Assembly (NCBI GenBank): GCA_963722815.1
Contig: CAVROM010000004.1
Coordinates: 124,001 to 188,000 of the forward strand
Source: DASQFQ01 sp963722815
GTDB lineage: Bacteria; Actinomycetota; Thermoleophilia; Solirubrobacterales; Solirubrobacteraceae
Direction: 5' to 3'
DNA length: 64,000 nt
Below are positions 56,214 through 64,000 of the stretch, piece after piece; position 1 is the first letter of the stretch; every line of letters begins with the position of its first letter. The notes beneath the pieces are model-generated. The model was not told the DNA's origin, did no database searches, and worked only from the letters and a program-made list of their open reading frames with translations. A program made the translations under genes and the position numbers.

Positions 56214-57359
56214 ATGAGTGCAGGCGTCATCGCACTGATCGTGCTGGCGGTGTTCGTGTTCATCGTCGCAGCGTCGGGCATCCGGATCGTGCCGCAGGCG
56301 CGGGCCGGCGTCGTCGAGCGGCTCGGCCGCTACGCGCGCACGCTCGAACCCGGGCTCGCGCTGATCGTCCCGTTCGTCGATCGCGTCAAGCCGCTGCTCG
56401 ACCTGCGTGAGCAGGTCGTCGCGTTCCCGCCCCAGCCGGTGATCACCGAGGACAACCTGGTGGTCGGCATCGACACCGTCATCTACTTCACGGTCACCGA
56501 CCCGAAGGCCGCGACGTACGAGATCGCCAACCCACTGCAGGCGATCGAGCAGCTCACCGTCACCACGCTGCGCAACGTGATCGGCGGGCTCACCCTCGAG
56601 GAGACGCTGACCAGCCGCGACAACATCAACTCGCAGCTGCGCGTCGTGCTCGACGAGGCGACCGGCCGCTGGGGCATCCGCGTCAACCGCGTCGAGCTGA
56701 AGTCGGTCGAGCCGCCCCGCACCGTGCAGGAGGCGATGGAGAAGCAGATGCGCGCCGAGCGCGACCGCCGCGCGACGATCCTCACCGCCGAGGGCGTCAA
56801 GCAGTCGCAGATCCTCACCGCCGAGGGCGAGAAGCAGGCGGCGGTGCTGAAGGCCGAGGGTGCCCGCACGTCGGCGATCCTGCGCGCCGAGGGCGAGTCG
56901 AAGGCGATCGAAACGGTCTTCCAGGCGATCCACGACGGCGCGCCTGACCAGCAGCTCCTCAGCTACCAGTACCTGCAGATGCTGCCGCAGCTCGCGCAGG
57001 GTGAGGCGAACAAGATCTTCATCATCCCGAGCGAGTTCAACCAGGCGCTCGGCAACATCGGCAGCGCGCTCGGCCGGTTCGGCGGAGGCGGCGAAGGCTC
57101 GCCGCCACCGAAGCCCAAGCCGCGCCCGAGCGGCCGGCTCGACGCGATCGACGAGAAGGCCCAGGCCGACGCCGCCGCCGCGGCGGCCGCCGCCGAGCAG
57201 GCGACCGCCGAGGCCGAGGGCGCCGCGACCTACACCCCGCCCGGGGTGGACGCCGAGACCGCGGGCGAGATCGCCGGGCTGACCGGCGACCCGGCGCCGC
57301 CGGACGGCCCGGAGCCGCCGTCGCCGCCGCCACCTCCGGCCGCGCCCCCGACGACCTAA
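56214..57359 (+). CDS. SPFH/Band 7 (stomatin-like, QmcA-type) protein
   Basis: 381 residues. One N-terminal span (VIALIVLAVFVFIVAAS), SPFH core (IRIVPQARAGVVERLGRYAR, PFVDRVKPLLDLREQV, IDTVIYFTVTDPKAATYE), then the Ala/Glu-rich coiled coil with repeated ILTAEGEKQ units, and a Pro-rich tail. Such proteins form rings in membrane microdomains and act with NfeD. Preceded by AGGAGAAGG as ribosome site. The pair sits between ftsY and ffh, an unusual insertion into a conserved gene run. Confidence 0.92.
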   Translation: MSAGVIALIVLAVFVFIVAASGIRIVPQARAGVVERLGRYARTLEPGLALIVPFVDRVKPLLDLREQVVAFPPQPVITEDNLVVGIDTVIYFTVTDPKAATYEIANPLQAIEQLTVTTLRNVIGGLTLEETLTSRDNINSQLRVVLDEATGRWGIRVNRVELKSVEPPRTVQEAMEKQMRAERDRRATILTAEGVKQSQILTAEGEKQAAVLKAEGARTSAILRAEGESKAIETVFQAIHDGAPDQQLLSYQYLQMLPQLAQGEANKIFIIPSEFNQALGNIGSALGRFGGGGEGSPPPKPKPRPSGRLDAIDEKAQADAAAAAAAAEQATAEAEGAATYTPPGVDAETAGEIAGLTGDPAPPDGPEPPSPPPPPAAPPTT

Positions 57360-57370
57360 GCGCACACACC

Positions 57371-57376
57371 TACACT
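57371..57376 (+). promoter_or_regulatory. -10 box for ffh
   Basis: TACACT, 8 bases before the GTG start. Confidence 0.5.
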
Positions 57377-57384
57377 CAACGGGA

Positions 57385-58716
57385 GTGTTCGACTCCCTCT
57401 CAGAGAAGCTCCAGGAGACCCTCTCCGGCGTCCGCGGCCGCGGCGCGCTGACCGAGGAGGACATCACGCGCGCCATGCGCGAGATCCGCCTGGCGCTGCT
57501 CGAGGCCGACGTCAACTTCAAGGTCGTCAAGCAGTTCACGTCCGCGGTCAAGGAGCGCTGCCTCGGCGCCGAGGTCCAGCGCCAGCTCAACCCCGGCCAG
57601 CAGGTCGTCAAGATCGTCAACGAGGAGCTGACGAAGCTGATGGGCGGCGCCTCGGCCGGCCTGTCGTTCTCGCCCCGCCCGCCGACGGTGATCCTGATGG
57701 CCGGCCTGCAGGGCTCCGGCAAGACGACCGCGACCGCCAAGCTCGCCCGCTTCCTGCGCGAGGAGCACGGCTCGTCGGTCGGCGTCGCCGCCTGCGACGT
57801 CTACCGCCCCGCCGCCGTCGAGCAGCTCGTCAAGGTCGGCGGCCAGGCCGGCGCGACCGTCTACGAGCGCGGCACCGACGCCGACCCGGTCGAGATCGCC
57901 GCCTGGGCGCGCGACCAGGCCGAGCGCGACGGCAAGGACGTGCTGATCGTCGACACCGCCGGCCGCCTCCACATCGACGAGGCGTTGATGGCGGAGCTGA
58001 CCAAGATCAAGCAGACCGTCCGGCCCACGAACGTGCTGCTGGTCGTCGACGCCATGACCGGCCAGGACGCCGTCAACGTCGCCGAGCAGTTCGCCGAGGC
58101 GGCGCAGTTCGACGGCGTGATCCTCTCCAAGCTCGACGGCGACGCCCGCGGTGGCGCCGCGCTGTCGGTCAAGGCGGTCACCGGCAAGCCGATCCTGTTC
58201 GCTTCCACCGGCGAGAAGATCGAGAACTTCGAGCGCTTCCACCCCGACCGCATGGCGCAGCGGATCCTCGGGATGGGCGACGTCCTCTCCTTCATCGAGA
58301 AGGCCGAGCGGCAGGTCGACGAGGAGGACGCCAAGGAGCTCGAGCGCAAGCTCCGGAAGAACGAGTTCACGCTCGAGGACTTCCTCGACCAGCTCAAGAA
58401 GATCCGCAAGATGGGGCCGCTGACCTCGCTGCTCGGGATGATGCCCGGGCTCGCCGGCCAGCAGCTCAAGAACATGAACGTCGACGAGCGCGAGCTCGAC
58501 CGCGTCGAGGCGATCATCCACTCGATGACGCCGTGGGAGCGGCGCCACCCCGAGTCGATCAAGGGCTCCCGCCGCCTCCGCATCGCGAAGGGCTCGGGCA
58601 CGAGCGTCCAGCAGGTCAATCAGCTGGTCAAGCAGTTCGGCGAGATGCGCAAGCTGATGCGCGGCCTCTCCCAGGGCAAGATGCCCGATCTCGGCGCGCT
58701 GATGCGCCAGCGGTAG
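57385..58716 (+). CDS. ffh: Signal recognition particle protein Ffh
   Basis: GTPase that binds 4.5S RNA and signal sequences. 443 residues, intact. N domain (LTEEDITRAMREIRLALLEA), G1 AGLQGSGKTTATAKLA, DVYRPAAVEQLVKVG, DTAGRLHIDEALMAEL, SKLDGDARGGAALSV, then the Met-rich M domain (MGPLTSLLGMMPGLAGQQLK and RIAKGSGTSVQQVNQLVKQF). GTG start. The 4.5S RNA gene is not in this window. Downstream 58717-58943 holds a palindromic repeat and no gene. Confidence 0.97.
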   Translation: MFDSLSEKLQETLSGVRGRGALTEEDITRAMREIRLALLEADVNFKVVKQFTSAVKERCLGAEVQRQLNPGQQVVKIVNEELTKLMGGASAGLSFSPRPPTVILMAGLQGSGKTTATAKLARFLREEHGSSVGVAACDVYRPAAVEQLVKVGGQAGATVYERGTDADPVEIAAWARDQAERDGKDVLIVDTAGRLHIDEALMAELTKIKQTVRPTNVLLVVDAMTGQDAVNVAEQFAEAAQFDGVILSKLDGDARGGAALSVKAVTGKPILFASTGEKIENFERFHPDRMAQRILGMGDVLSFIEKAERQVDEEDAKELERKLRKNEFTLEDFLDQLKKIRKMGPLTSLLGMMPGLAGQQLKNMNVDERELDRVEAIIHSMTPWERRHPESIKGSRRLRIAKGSGTSVQQVNQLVKQFGEMRKLMRGLSQGKMPDLGALMRQR

Positions 58717-58800
58717 CGCGGTGGCGAGGGCCGGCGTCCGTGGTGGAGTCGGCGCACGTCAACATCGGGCATTGAGGAGGCGGGTTCGAGGTGCCGCGGC

Positions 58801-58853
58801 GCCACGAATGTCGTCTCGAGGTCGCATACCGACCCTGAGCTGACACTCGTGGC
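58801..58853. repeat. Structured palindromic repeat, copy 2
   Basis: Outer stem GCCACGAATGTC/GACACTCGTGGC (11 of 12 pairs) around inner CTC-ga-GGTCG/CGACC-ct-GAG. Lies between the convergent ffh and EamA genes and is about 80 percent identical to copy 1b, with similarity running on to about 58895. Confidence 0.7.
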
Positions 58854-58943
58854 TGCCGCGGCGACTCGGACCCGACCCCTACCCAGCCAGCCGTTGACGT
58901 CCGCGCGGCGCTGCCGCGAACGAACGAGCCGAGCGAGCCGGCC

Positions 58944-59838
58944 TCAGGCGGCGCCCGGAGCCGGACACCCCGCGCCCGGCCCGTAGTCGCGCTCTCGGCG
59001 CCCTGATGCGCCCGCGCTGAGCGCGAGCCCGGCGATCACGAGCACCGACCCGAGCGCCTGCCACGCGCCGAACGGGTTGCCGAACGCGAGCACGCCGCTC
59101 GCGACGCCGACCACCGGCTCGAGGTTGACGAACGCGCCCGCGAACTCCGCAGACACGCGCGCCTGCCCGTAGGCGTAGAGCGAGAACGGGATCAGCGACC
59201 CGACGCTGACGAGCGCGGCCAGCGCGATCGCCTCCTCCGGCCGCGGCGCCACCACCGGCAGCGAGGTCGGGAGCGCGAAGACCAGCGAGAACGCCGCCGG
59301 CGGCGCCCATCTGCACGGCGGTCACCGCCACCGGGTCCTGCCCCTCCAGCAGCTCGCCCTGCACGACGATCAGCGCCGAGCCGAGCAGCGCTGAGGCGAG
59401 CACGAGCGCGTCGCCCACCGGCGACGCCGCGCCGCCGGAACCCGCCACGAGCGCGACACCCGCCAGCGCGACGCCGAAGCCCGACCACGCGGCCGGGCCC
59501 GCCGCGGCGCGGCCGGCGAGCACGCTGCCCGCCGCCACGAACACCGGCACGGCGCCGAAGATGATCGCCGCATGCGTGACGCTCGTGCGCTCGACGCCGA
59601 GGTTCTGCAGCACGACCATCGCCCCGTAGCCGCCGGCGCCCCACGCGGCCACCCGCGGCGTCGCCGCCGCGCGCAGCGCCCGCCGCGCGATCACGGCCAG
59701 CACCGGCGCGGCCAGCCCGAACCGCACGGCGGCGAGCCACGCGGGATCGAGCCACCCGAGGGCGACCTTGGAGAGCGGCACGGTGAGGCCGAACATCAGG
59801 CCGGCGGCCGTGAGCGCGAGGAGGACGGAGCGGTTCAT
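58944..59838 (-). CDS. EamA/DMT-family transporter (frame broken)
   Basis: About 297 residues after one correction near 59297. Ten spans in two EamA halves: MFGLTVPLSKVALGWLDPAW and VVLQNLGVERTSVTHAAII in the first, SLIPFSLYAYGQARVSAEFA and FVNLEPVVGVASGVLAFG in the second. Typical exporters of amino acids or metabolites. Divergent from an Lrp-type regulator with an operator-like palindrome between, the usual regulator/exporter pair. Confidence 0.9.
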
Positions 59839-59885
59839 GGCCTCCACGGAAGCACGCACGGGCCACGGAGGCCGCACCTGACCTC

Positions 59886-59910
59886 ATTTGTTGAATATTC
59901 TTCCGTCAAA
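59886..59910. promoter_or_regulatory. Lrp-type operator and -10 box
   Basis: AT-rich island in GC-rich DNA: TTTG and CAAA ends enclose the palindrome GAATATTC (59893-59900). TATTCT at 59896-59901 is 8 bases before the lrp-like ATG, so binding would block the regulator's own promoter. Confidence 0.6.
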
Positions 59911-60392
59911 TGGCACAAAGACCTGACGAAATCGACGTATTGCTTCTCAACGAGCTCCAGACGGACGCCGACCGCCCGAACGTCGAGCTCGCCCGCCTCG
60001 CCGGCCTCAGCCCCGCCGCCACGCTCAACCGCGTCCGCCGCCTGAAGGAGTCCGGCGTGATCGAGGGCATCCACGCCAAGCTCGACCGCGAGCAGGCCGG
60101 CTTCGGCCTCTGCGTCTACGTCTCGGTCACCCTCGGCGCCCACGAGGAGGCGCTCGAGCGCCGCTTCCAGGACGTCGTCCACGAGCTCCCCGAGGTGACG
60201 GCCGCCGCGTGGGTGGCGGGGGAGACCGATGCGCTCCTCACCGTCAACTGCCGCGACCTCACCGAGCTGCAGTACGTTCTCACCCGCCTGGCCACCAAGG
60301 GCGGCGCCCAGCGGGTCGTCACGCTCCTGCGGCTGCGCGAGCTGAAGCCCGACTCGCCCCTCCCGCTCGGCGCTCCCCGCCGGCTGCGCTAA
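59910..60392 (+). CDS. Lrp/AsnC-family transcription regulator
   Basis: 160 residues. N-terminal helix-turn-helix (VELARLAGLSPAATLNRVRR) and C-terminal RAM/AsnC ligand domain (FGLCVYVSVTLGAHEEALER, VTAAAWVAGETDALLTVNC). Lrp-type proteins sense amino acids. The divergent EamA transporter is the likely target. The ATG directly follows the operator-like palindrome, consistent with self-regulation. Confidence 0.92.
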   Translation: MAQRPDEIDVLLLNELQTDADRPNVELARLAGLSPAATLNRVRRLKESGVIEGIHAKLDREQAGFGLCVYVSVTLGAHEEALERRFQDVVHELPEVTAAAWVAGETDALLTVNCRDLTELQYVLTRLATKGGAQRVVTLLRLRELKPDSPLPLGAPRRLR

Positions 60393-60395
60393 CCT
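60390..60395 (+). promoter_or_regulatory. -10 box for rpsP operon
   Basis: TAACCT, 11 bases before the rpsP ATG, overlapping the end of the Lrp-type gene. Confidence 0.4.
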
Positions 60396-60406
60396 CCTCG
60401 CGCGAA

Positions 60407-60646
60407 ATGGCCGTGAGCATGAGACTCACCCGCGTGGGCGGGAAGAAGGACCCGGTGTGGCGCGTCGTCGTCGCCGACAGCCGCTCCCCCCGCGACGGCC
60501 GCGTCATCGAGACGATCGGCCGCTACAACGCGCAGACGGACCCCTCGACGATCCAGATCGACGAGGAGCGCGCGCGCTACTGGCTCGGGCACGGCGCCCA
60601 GCCGTCCGACACGGTCAAGAAGCTCCTCAAGATCCAAGGCGTCTAG
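60407..60646 (+). CDS. rpsP: 30S ribosomal protein S16
   Basis: 79 residues: MRLTRVGGKKDPVWRVVVAD, SPRDGRVIETIGRYNA and WLGHGAQPSDTVKKLLK are family hallmarks. Starts the rpsP-khpA-rimM-trmD-rplS operon. ATG at 60407; an internal Met five codons on matches the common MRL start of many homologues and is an alternative. Confidence 0.95.
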   Translation: MAVSMRLTRVGGKKDPVWRVVVADSRSPRDGRVIETIGRYNAQTDPSTIQIDEERARYWLGHGAQPSDTVKKLLKIQGV

Positions 60647-60651
60647 CTCCC

Positions 60652-60886
60652 GTGCGCGAGCTGCTCGAGTACCTCGTCGGGGCGCTCGTGGAGAAGCCCG
60701 CGCACGGTCAAGGTCGAGGAGTTCGAGGAGGACGACGGCACGCTCGTGTTCGAGCTGTCGGTCGATGACGACGACTACGGCCGCATCATCGGCCGCGGCG
60801 GCCGCACCGCGCAGGCGCTGCGCACCGTCGTCAAGGCCGCCGCGGTGAAGGACAACCGCCGCGTGCTCGTCGACATCGTTGAGTGA
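60652..60886 (+). CDS. khpA: KH-domain RNA-binding protein KhpA (frame broken)
   Basis: About 77 residues after removing one base near 60706. N-terminal LLEYLVGALVEKP and the KH core with its GxxG loop in YGRIIGRGGRTAQALRTVV. KhpA forms a heterodimer with KhpB and affects cell size and small RNAs in Gram-positives. GTG start, five bases after rpsP. The end overlaps the TTG start of rimM. Confidence 0.9.
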
Positions 60887-61358
60887 TCGCTTCCTCGAGG
60901 CGGGGCGCGTGGGGCGCGCCCATGGTCTCGACGGCTCGTTCCACGTCACGAGCCCGCGCCCGCGGCTGCTGACGCTCGGCATGCCGACCGACCTGGGCGA
61001 GATCGTCCGGCGGGTCGGCACCGACGAGCGGCCGGTCATCCGGCTCGCCGGCCTCGAGAGCCGCGAGGCGGCCGAGGCGTTGCACGGCCGCCCGCTGCTC
61101 GTCGCGCTGGAGCACGCCCCGCCGCTCGAGCCCGGGGAGTGGTGGGCGCACGAGCTCGAGGGCCTGCGCGTCACCGACGGCGACCGCGAGGTCGGCACCG
61201 TGCGGCGGATGCTCGAGCTCCCCAGCGTCGAGGTGCTCGAGGTCGAGCGCCCCGACGGCTCCGAGCTGCTCGTCCCGATGGTCGGCGACGCCGTCCGCGA
61301 GCTCGACATGGAGGGCCGGCGGGTCGACGTCGACCTACGCTTCCTCGATGCGGATTGA
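60879..61358 (+). CDS. rimM: 16S rRNA processing protein RimM
   Basis: 159 residues. N-terminal barrel (FLEAGRVGRAHGLDGSFHVT) and C-terminal PRC domain (EWWAHELEGLRVTDGDREVG, SELLVPMVGDAVRELDMEGR). Assists maturation of the 30S head with S19. TTG start lies inside the khpA end, and the stop overlaps the trmD start, so translation is coupled throughout. Confidence 0.93.
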   Translation: MSDRFLEAGRVGRAHGLDGSFHVTSPRPRLLTLGMPTDLGEIVRRVGTDERPVIRLAGLESREAAEALHGRPLLVALEHAPPLEPGEWWAHELEGLRVTDGDREVGTVRRMLELPSVEVLEVERPDGSELLVPMVGDAVRELDMEGRRVDVDLRFLDAD

Positions 61359-62031
61359 CGTCTTCACGCTCTTCCCGCACTGGTTCGACTGGTTCCGCAC
61401 CCAGCGCCACGTGGCCAACGCGGCCGTGCTCGGCCACACGGTCGAGACGGTCGACTACCGGGAGACGACGCCGATGAAGAACAACCGCGTCGACGACGTC
61501 CCGTTCGGCGGCGGGGCGGGGATGGTGCTGCGCGTCGACGTCGTCGAGGCGGCCCTGCGCGCCCGCTACGGGATCGACCCGGTGGAGCTGCGCGAGCAGC
61601 GGCGCGTGATCGCGCTGACCCCCGGCGGGCGGCTGCTCGACGACGCGCTCGCCGACACGCTCGCGGGCGAGGAGGCCATCACTCTGCTGTGCGGACGCTA
61701 CGAGGGCTTCGACCAGCGGGTGATCGACCACTTCTGCAGCGAGGAGGTCTCGATCGGGCGCTACGTGCTGGCCGGCGGGGAGCTCGCGGCGATGGTGGTG
61801 GCGGACACGGTGCTGCGCAAGCTGCCCGGCTCGCTGGGCCACGCCGACTCGGCCGCGGAGGAGTCCTTCAGCCCCGCGCTGGACGGCGGCCCGGAGTACC
61901 CGCACTACACGCGACCGGCCGACTGGCGCGGCTGGACGGTGCCCGACGTGCTCCTCTCCGGGCACCACGAGCAGATCCGGAACTGGCGCCTGGAGCAGAG
62001 CCGCCGGCGCGCAAAGGGTCCGCTACCATAG
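61348..62031 (+). CDS. trmD: tRNA (guanine-37-N1)-methyltransferase TrmD
   Basis: 227 residues. SPOUT-fold enzyme that methylates G37 and prevents +1 frameshifting. MRIDVFTLFPHWFDWF, VDDVPFGGGAGMVLRVD, the knot region LLCGRYEGFDQRVIDHF and SIGRYVLAGGELAAMVV, and YTRPADWRGWTVPDVLLSGH are all present. Fits directly between rimM and rplS as in most bacteria. Confidence 0.96.
   Translation: MRIDVFTLFPHWFDWFRTQRHVANAAVLGHTVETVDYRETTPMKNNRVDDVPFGGGAGMVLRVDVVEAALRARYGIDPVELREQRRVIALTPGGRLLDDALADTLAGEEAITLLCGRYEGFDQRVIDHFCSEEVSIGRYVLAGGELAAMVVADTVLRKLPGSLGHADSAAEESFSPALDGGPEYPHYTRPADWRGWTVPDVLLSGHHEQIRNWRLEQSRRRAKGPLP
62024..62029 (+). promoter_or_regulatory. Possible -10 box for rplS
   Basis: TACCAT at the end of trmD, 49 bases before rplS. 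Unlike most here, it would give a leader of about 40 bases. Confidence 0.3.
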
Positions 62032-62078
62032 GCCGCCGCTTCCGCGGTGGGTCAACGCCCGCGGACGCGCTTCTCGCC

Positions 62079-62603
62079 ATGAGCACCGTCATCGACTCCC
62101 TCGAGCGCGCCCAACTGCGCCGTGTCCCCCGCTTCCAGCCGGGGGATCGCGTGAAGGTGCACTTCCAGGTCGTCGAGGGCACCCGTCGCCGGACCCAGGT
62201 CTTCGAGGGTGTCGTCATCAAGCGCCAGGGCGAGGGCGTCCGCGAGACCTTCACGGTGCGCAAGCAGTCCTTCGGCGTCGGCGTGGAGCGGACGTTCCCG
62301 CTGCACTCGCCGAAGATCGAGCGCATCGAGGTGGCCGCGCGCGGTGACGTCAGGCGGGCCAAGCTCTACTACCTGCGCGGCCGAGTCGGCAAGCGCGCGC
62401 GTGTGCGCGAGCGCCGGTACACCGGTCAGGCCGAGGAGGTCGTCGAGGCGGGACTGCTCCACGATCCCGCCGCCGAGGCGGCCGCCGCCGCGGACGCCGA
62501 GGTCCCGGGCGAGGCCGTCGACGCGCAGGCGCTGGAAGAGGCCCCCTCCGGTTCGGACGCCCCCGAGGCGACCGCCGAGGGCGCCGATGACACCAGCAGC
62601 TGA
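62079..62603 (+). CDS. rplS: 50S ribosomal protein L19 with acidic C-terminal extension
   Basis: 174 residues. The first 115 are ordinary L19 (SLERAQLRRVPRFQPGDRVK, RTQVFEGVVIKRQGEGVRET, FPLHSPKIERIEVAARGDVR, AKLYYLRGRVGKRARVRER). About 55 extra residues at the C-terminus are Ala/Glu/Asp-rich and probably disordered. L19 bridges the subunits near the 30S/50S interface. The tail overlaps lepB by 17 bases. Confidence 0.94.
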   Translation: MSTVIDSLERAQLRRVPRFQPGDRVKVHFQVVEGTRRRTQVFEGVVIKRQGEGVRETFTVRKQSFGVGVERTFPLHSPKIERIEVAARGDVRRAKLYYLRGRVGKRARVRERRYTGQAEEVVEAGLLHDPAAEAAAAADAEVPGEAVDAQALEEAPSGSDAPEATAEGADDTSS

Positions 62604-63213
62604 GGTGAAGAAGGGCTCGTCAGCCTCCGGCTCACTGCTGGAGCTCGTCCTCATCGTCGCCGTGGCGCTCGGGCTCGCGCTCGGCATCCAGGCGTTCCTC
62701 ATCAAGCCGTACAAGATCCCGTCAGAGTCGATGGTGCCGACGCTCCAGATCGGCCAGCGCGTGCTCGTCAACCGCATCGGCGCGCGCTTCTCGGACCCCG
62801 GCGTGGGCGACGTCGTCGTCTTCCACCCGCCGACCGGCGCGGAGGAGGACGACATGTGCGGCGAGCAGCCGCCGATGGGGCAGGTGTGCCTGAAGGCGAC
62901 GCCCCACAAGGCCGACGTGAACTTCATCAAGCGGGTGGTCGCCGGGCCCGGCGACCGGCTCGCGATCCGCAACGGCCACGTGATCCTGAACGGCAAGCGC
63001 CAGAAGGAGCCGTTCATCCGGCCCTGCGCGGGCGGGGCGGGGGAGTGCGACTTCCCGCGCGAGGTCACGATTCCGGCCGGTACCTACTTCATGATGGGCG
63101 ACAATCGTGGGTCGTCGGACGACAGCCGGTACTGGGGACCGGTCCCTCGCAAGTGGATCGTCGGCGCAGCCTTCGGGACCTACTGGCCTCCCAAACGCAT
63201 CGGGCTCCTCTGA
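62587..63213 (+). CDS. lepB: Type I signal peptidase
   Basis: 208 residues. One N-terminal span (LLELVLIVAVALGLALGIQA), catalytic Ser48 in YKIPSESMVPTL, catalytic Lys in NFIKRVVAGPGD, and MMGDNRGSSDDSRYWGPVP. It removes signal peptides from exported proteins on the outer face of the membrane. ATG lies inside the rplS end. rnhB follows after 19 bases. Confidence 0.95.
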   Translation: MTPAAEVKKGSSASGSLLELVLIVAVALGLALGIQAFLIKPYKIPSESMVPTLQIGQRVLVNRIGARFSDPGVGDVVVFHPPTGAEEDDMCGEQPPMGQVCLKATPHKADVNFIKRVVAGPGDRLAIRNGHVILNGKRQKEPFIRPCAGGAGECDFPREVTIPAGTYFMMGDNRGSSDDSRYWGPVPRKWIVGAAFGTYWPPKRIGLL

Positions 63214-63232
63214 GGTTGTAGAAAACCGGGCG

Positions 63233-63889
63233 ATGAGGCGAGCCCGCAAGAGACGTCGCAGCGGCCGCCGCCTGTTCGCCTACGACCGCGGGCTGGGCTC
63301 GCGTTTCGTGGCCGGCGCGGACGAGGCCGGGCGCGGTTGCCTGGCCGGGCCGCTGGTGGCCGCGGCGGTGCTGTTCGACTACGAGCGGATCGGGCTGGCC
63401 GACCTGCGGGCGCTCACCGCTTTGAACGACTCCAAGCAGCACACGGAGGAAGGGCGCGAGGAGCTCTACCCGCGTGTCCTGCGGATCGCGACGAAGGTCG
63501 CGGTGACCTCGCGCTGCGTGCGCGGGATCGACGAGCGCGGGCTGCACGTCACGAACCTCGCGGCCTTGTCTGACGTGCTCCGGCGCGTCGGCGTCGACGG
63601 CTGTCTCTGTCTTTCCGACGGCTTCCCGGTGCCGGCCACGGGCTTCGAGCAGCGGCCCGTGGTGGGCGGCGACGCCACCTCCGCCGCGATCGCGGCCGCC
63701 TCCGTGATCGCCAAGGTGTCGCGCGACCGCTTCATGCGGCGGATGGAGGAGCGCTATCCGGGCTGGGAGTTCGCGACGCACGTTGGCTACTCGACGCCCG
63801 AGCACCGCGCGGCGATCGAGAAGCTGGGGGTGTCCCCGCTGCACCGCATGTCGTTCCAGTCGATGGCCTACCAGCAGCTGGCGCTCTGA
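63233..63889 (+). CDS. rnhB: Ribonuclease HII
   Basis: 218 residues. Removes RNA from RNA-DNA hybrids and misinserted ribonucleotides. VAGADEAGRGCLAGPLVAAA holds the first Asp-Glu pair, LCLSDGFPVP the second Asp, and ATSAAIAAASVIAKVSRDR plus HVGYSTPEHRAAI are family-typical. A basic N-terminal stretch (MRRARKRRRSGRR) precedes the catalytic domain. Last gene of the conserved rplS-lepB-rnhB run. Confidence 0.95.
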   Translation: MRRARKRRRSGRRLFAYDRGLGSRFVAGADEAGRGCLAGPLVAAAVLFDYERIGLADLRALTALNDSKQHTEEGREELYPRVLRIATKVAVTSRCVRGIDERGLHVTNLAALSDVLRRVGVDGCLCLSDGFPVPATGFEQRPVVGGDATSAAIAAASVIAKVSRDRFMRRMEERYPGWEFATHVGYSTPEHRAAIEKLGVSPLHRMSFQSMAYQQLAL

Positions 63890-63950
63890 CGAGTTCCTCG
63901 GAGAACAGGCGGTGCGCCCGGAACGGTCGTGGACCGAGCCGGGCGGCGGA

Positions 63951-63989
63951 CGAATCCGAAGGGAATACGGCCGTATTTCCGAGGGTTCG
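63951..63989. terminator. Long hairpin after rnhB
   Basis: Perfect palindrome AATACGGCCGTATT at 63964-63977 is extended by GG/CC and, past a small internal loop, by CGAATCC/GGGTTCG. No U tract. Probably a terminator or structured RNA; the window ends 11 bases later. Confidence 0.5.
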
Positions 63990-64000
63990 GGCGGCGATCC

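Overview
The window is very GC-rich DNA from a bacterial chromosome. It carries an old Gram-positive housekeeping block in its usual order: priA-def-fmt-rsmB-rpe, then rpmB-fakA-like-recG-rsmD-coaD, then DUF177-rpmF-plsX-acpP-rnc-smc-ftsY-ffh-rpsP-khpA-rimM-trmD-rplS-lepB-rnhB. A SepIVA-like protein, a PknB-like kinase with an outside sensor region, GTG/TTG starts and secreted FecR-like proteins point to Actinobacteria, most likely Thermoleophilia (Solirubrobacterales-like). That placement is inference from gene content.

Layout. 1-10.4 kb: replication restart, N-formyl-methionine handling, two small membrane proteins behind a palindromic operator, a secreted calcium-binding-repeat protein, rsmB, a zinc ribbon, rpe and two response regulators. 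10.5-21.5 kb: surface functions, with a FecR-like secreted protein, a leftward glycosyltransferase/methyltransferase/flippase set, a rightward run of three GT-C membrane proteins and a secreted beta-propeller protein. 21.6-25.8 kb: riboflavin genes ribD-ribE-ribBA-ribH plus a methyltransferase. 25.8-30.1 kb: a methyltransferase, a GGDEF/HD-GYP protein and a Ser/Thr kinase, all leftward. 30.2-37.4 kb: rpmB, fatty-acid-kinase-like gene, recG, secreted phosphoesterase, rsmD, coaD, sepIVA-like, CAP lipoprotein. 37.4-46.7 kb: accessory stretch with a glutathione-transferase-like gene, an ABC transporter split by an IS110 element, a PD-(D/E)XK-like protein, a small Cys-rich AGNxAV-motif protein, acylphosphatase and an acyl-CoA ligase. 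46.7-63.9 kb: lipid, RNase III, SMC, SRP and ribosome genes, interrupted by a small inverted-repeat-bounded cassette (52.7-53.3 kb), an NfeD/stomatin pair and an Lrp/EamA pair.

Quality warning. About 30 breaks in reading frame occur in about 19 genes, including essential ones (smc, ftsY, rnc, khpA, rsmD). Every break I could resolve is consistent with one extra base per break. This is the mark of insertion-type sequencing error, not of pseudogenes. Genes carrying such breaks are annotated across the break.

Most interesting items: (1) a 117-residue protein with strict three-residue periodicity ending in eight Cys-x-x triplets, in a cassette bounded by about 36-bp inverted repeats; (2) an IS110 element inserted exactly at the natA/natB overlap, whose non-coding end looks like a bridge RNA with readable target and donor guides; (3) a family of 52-bp structured palindromic repeats; (4) TAnnnT boxes 6-11 nt before many start codons, implying largely leaderless transcription.
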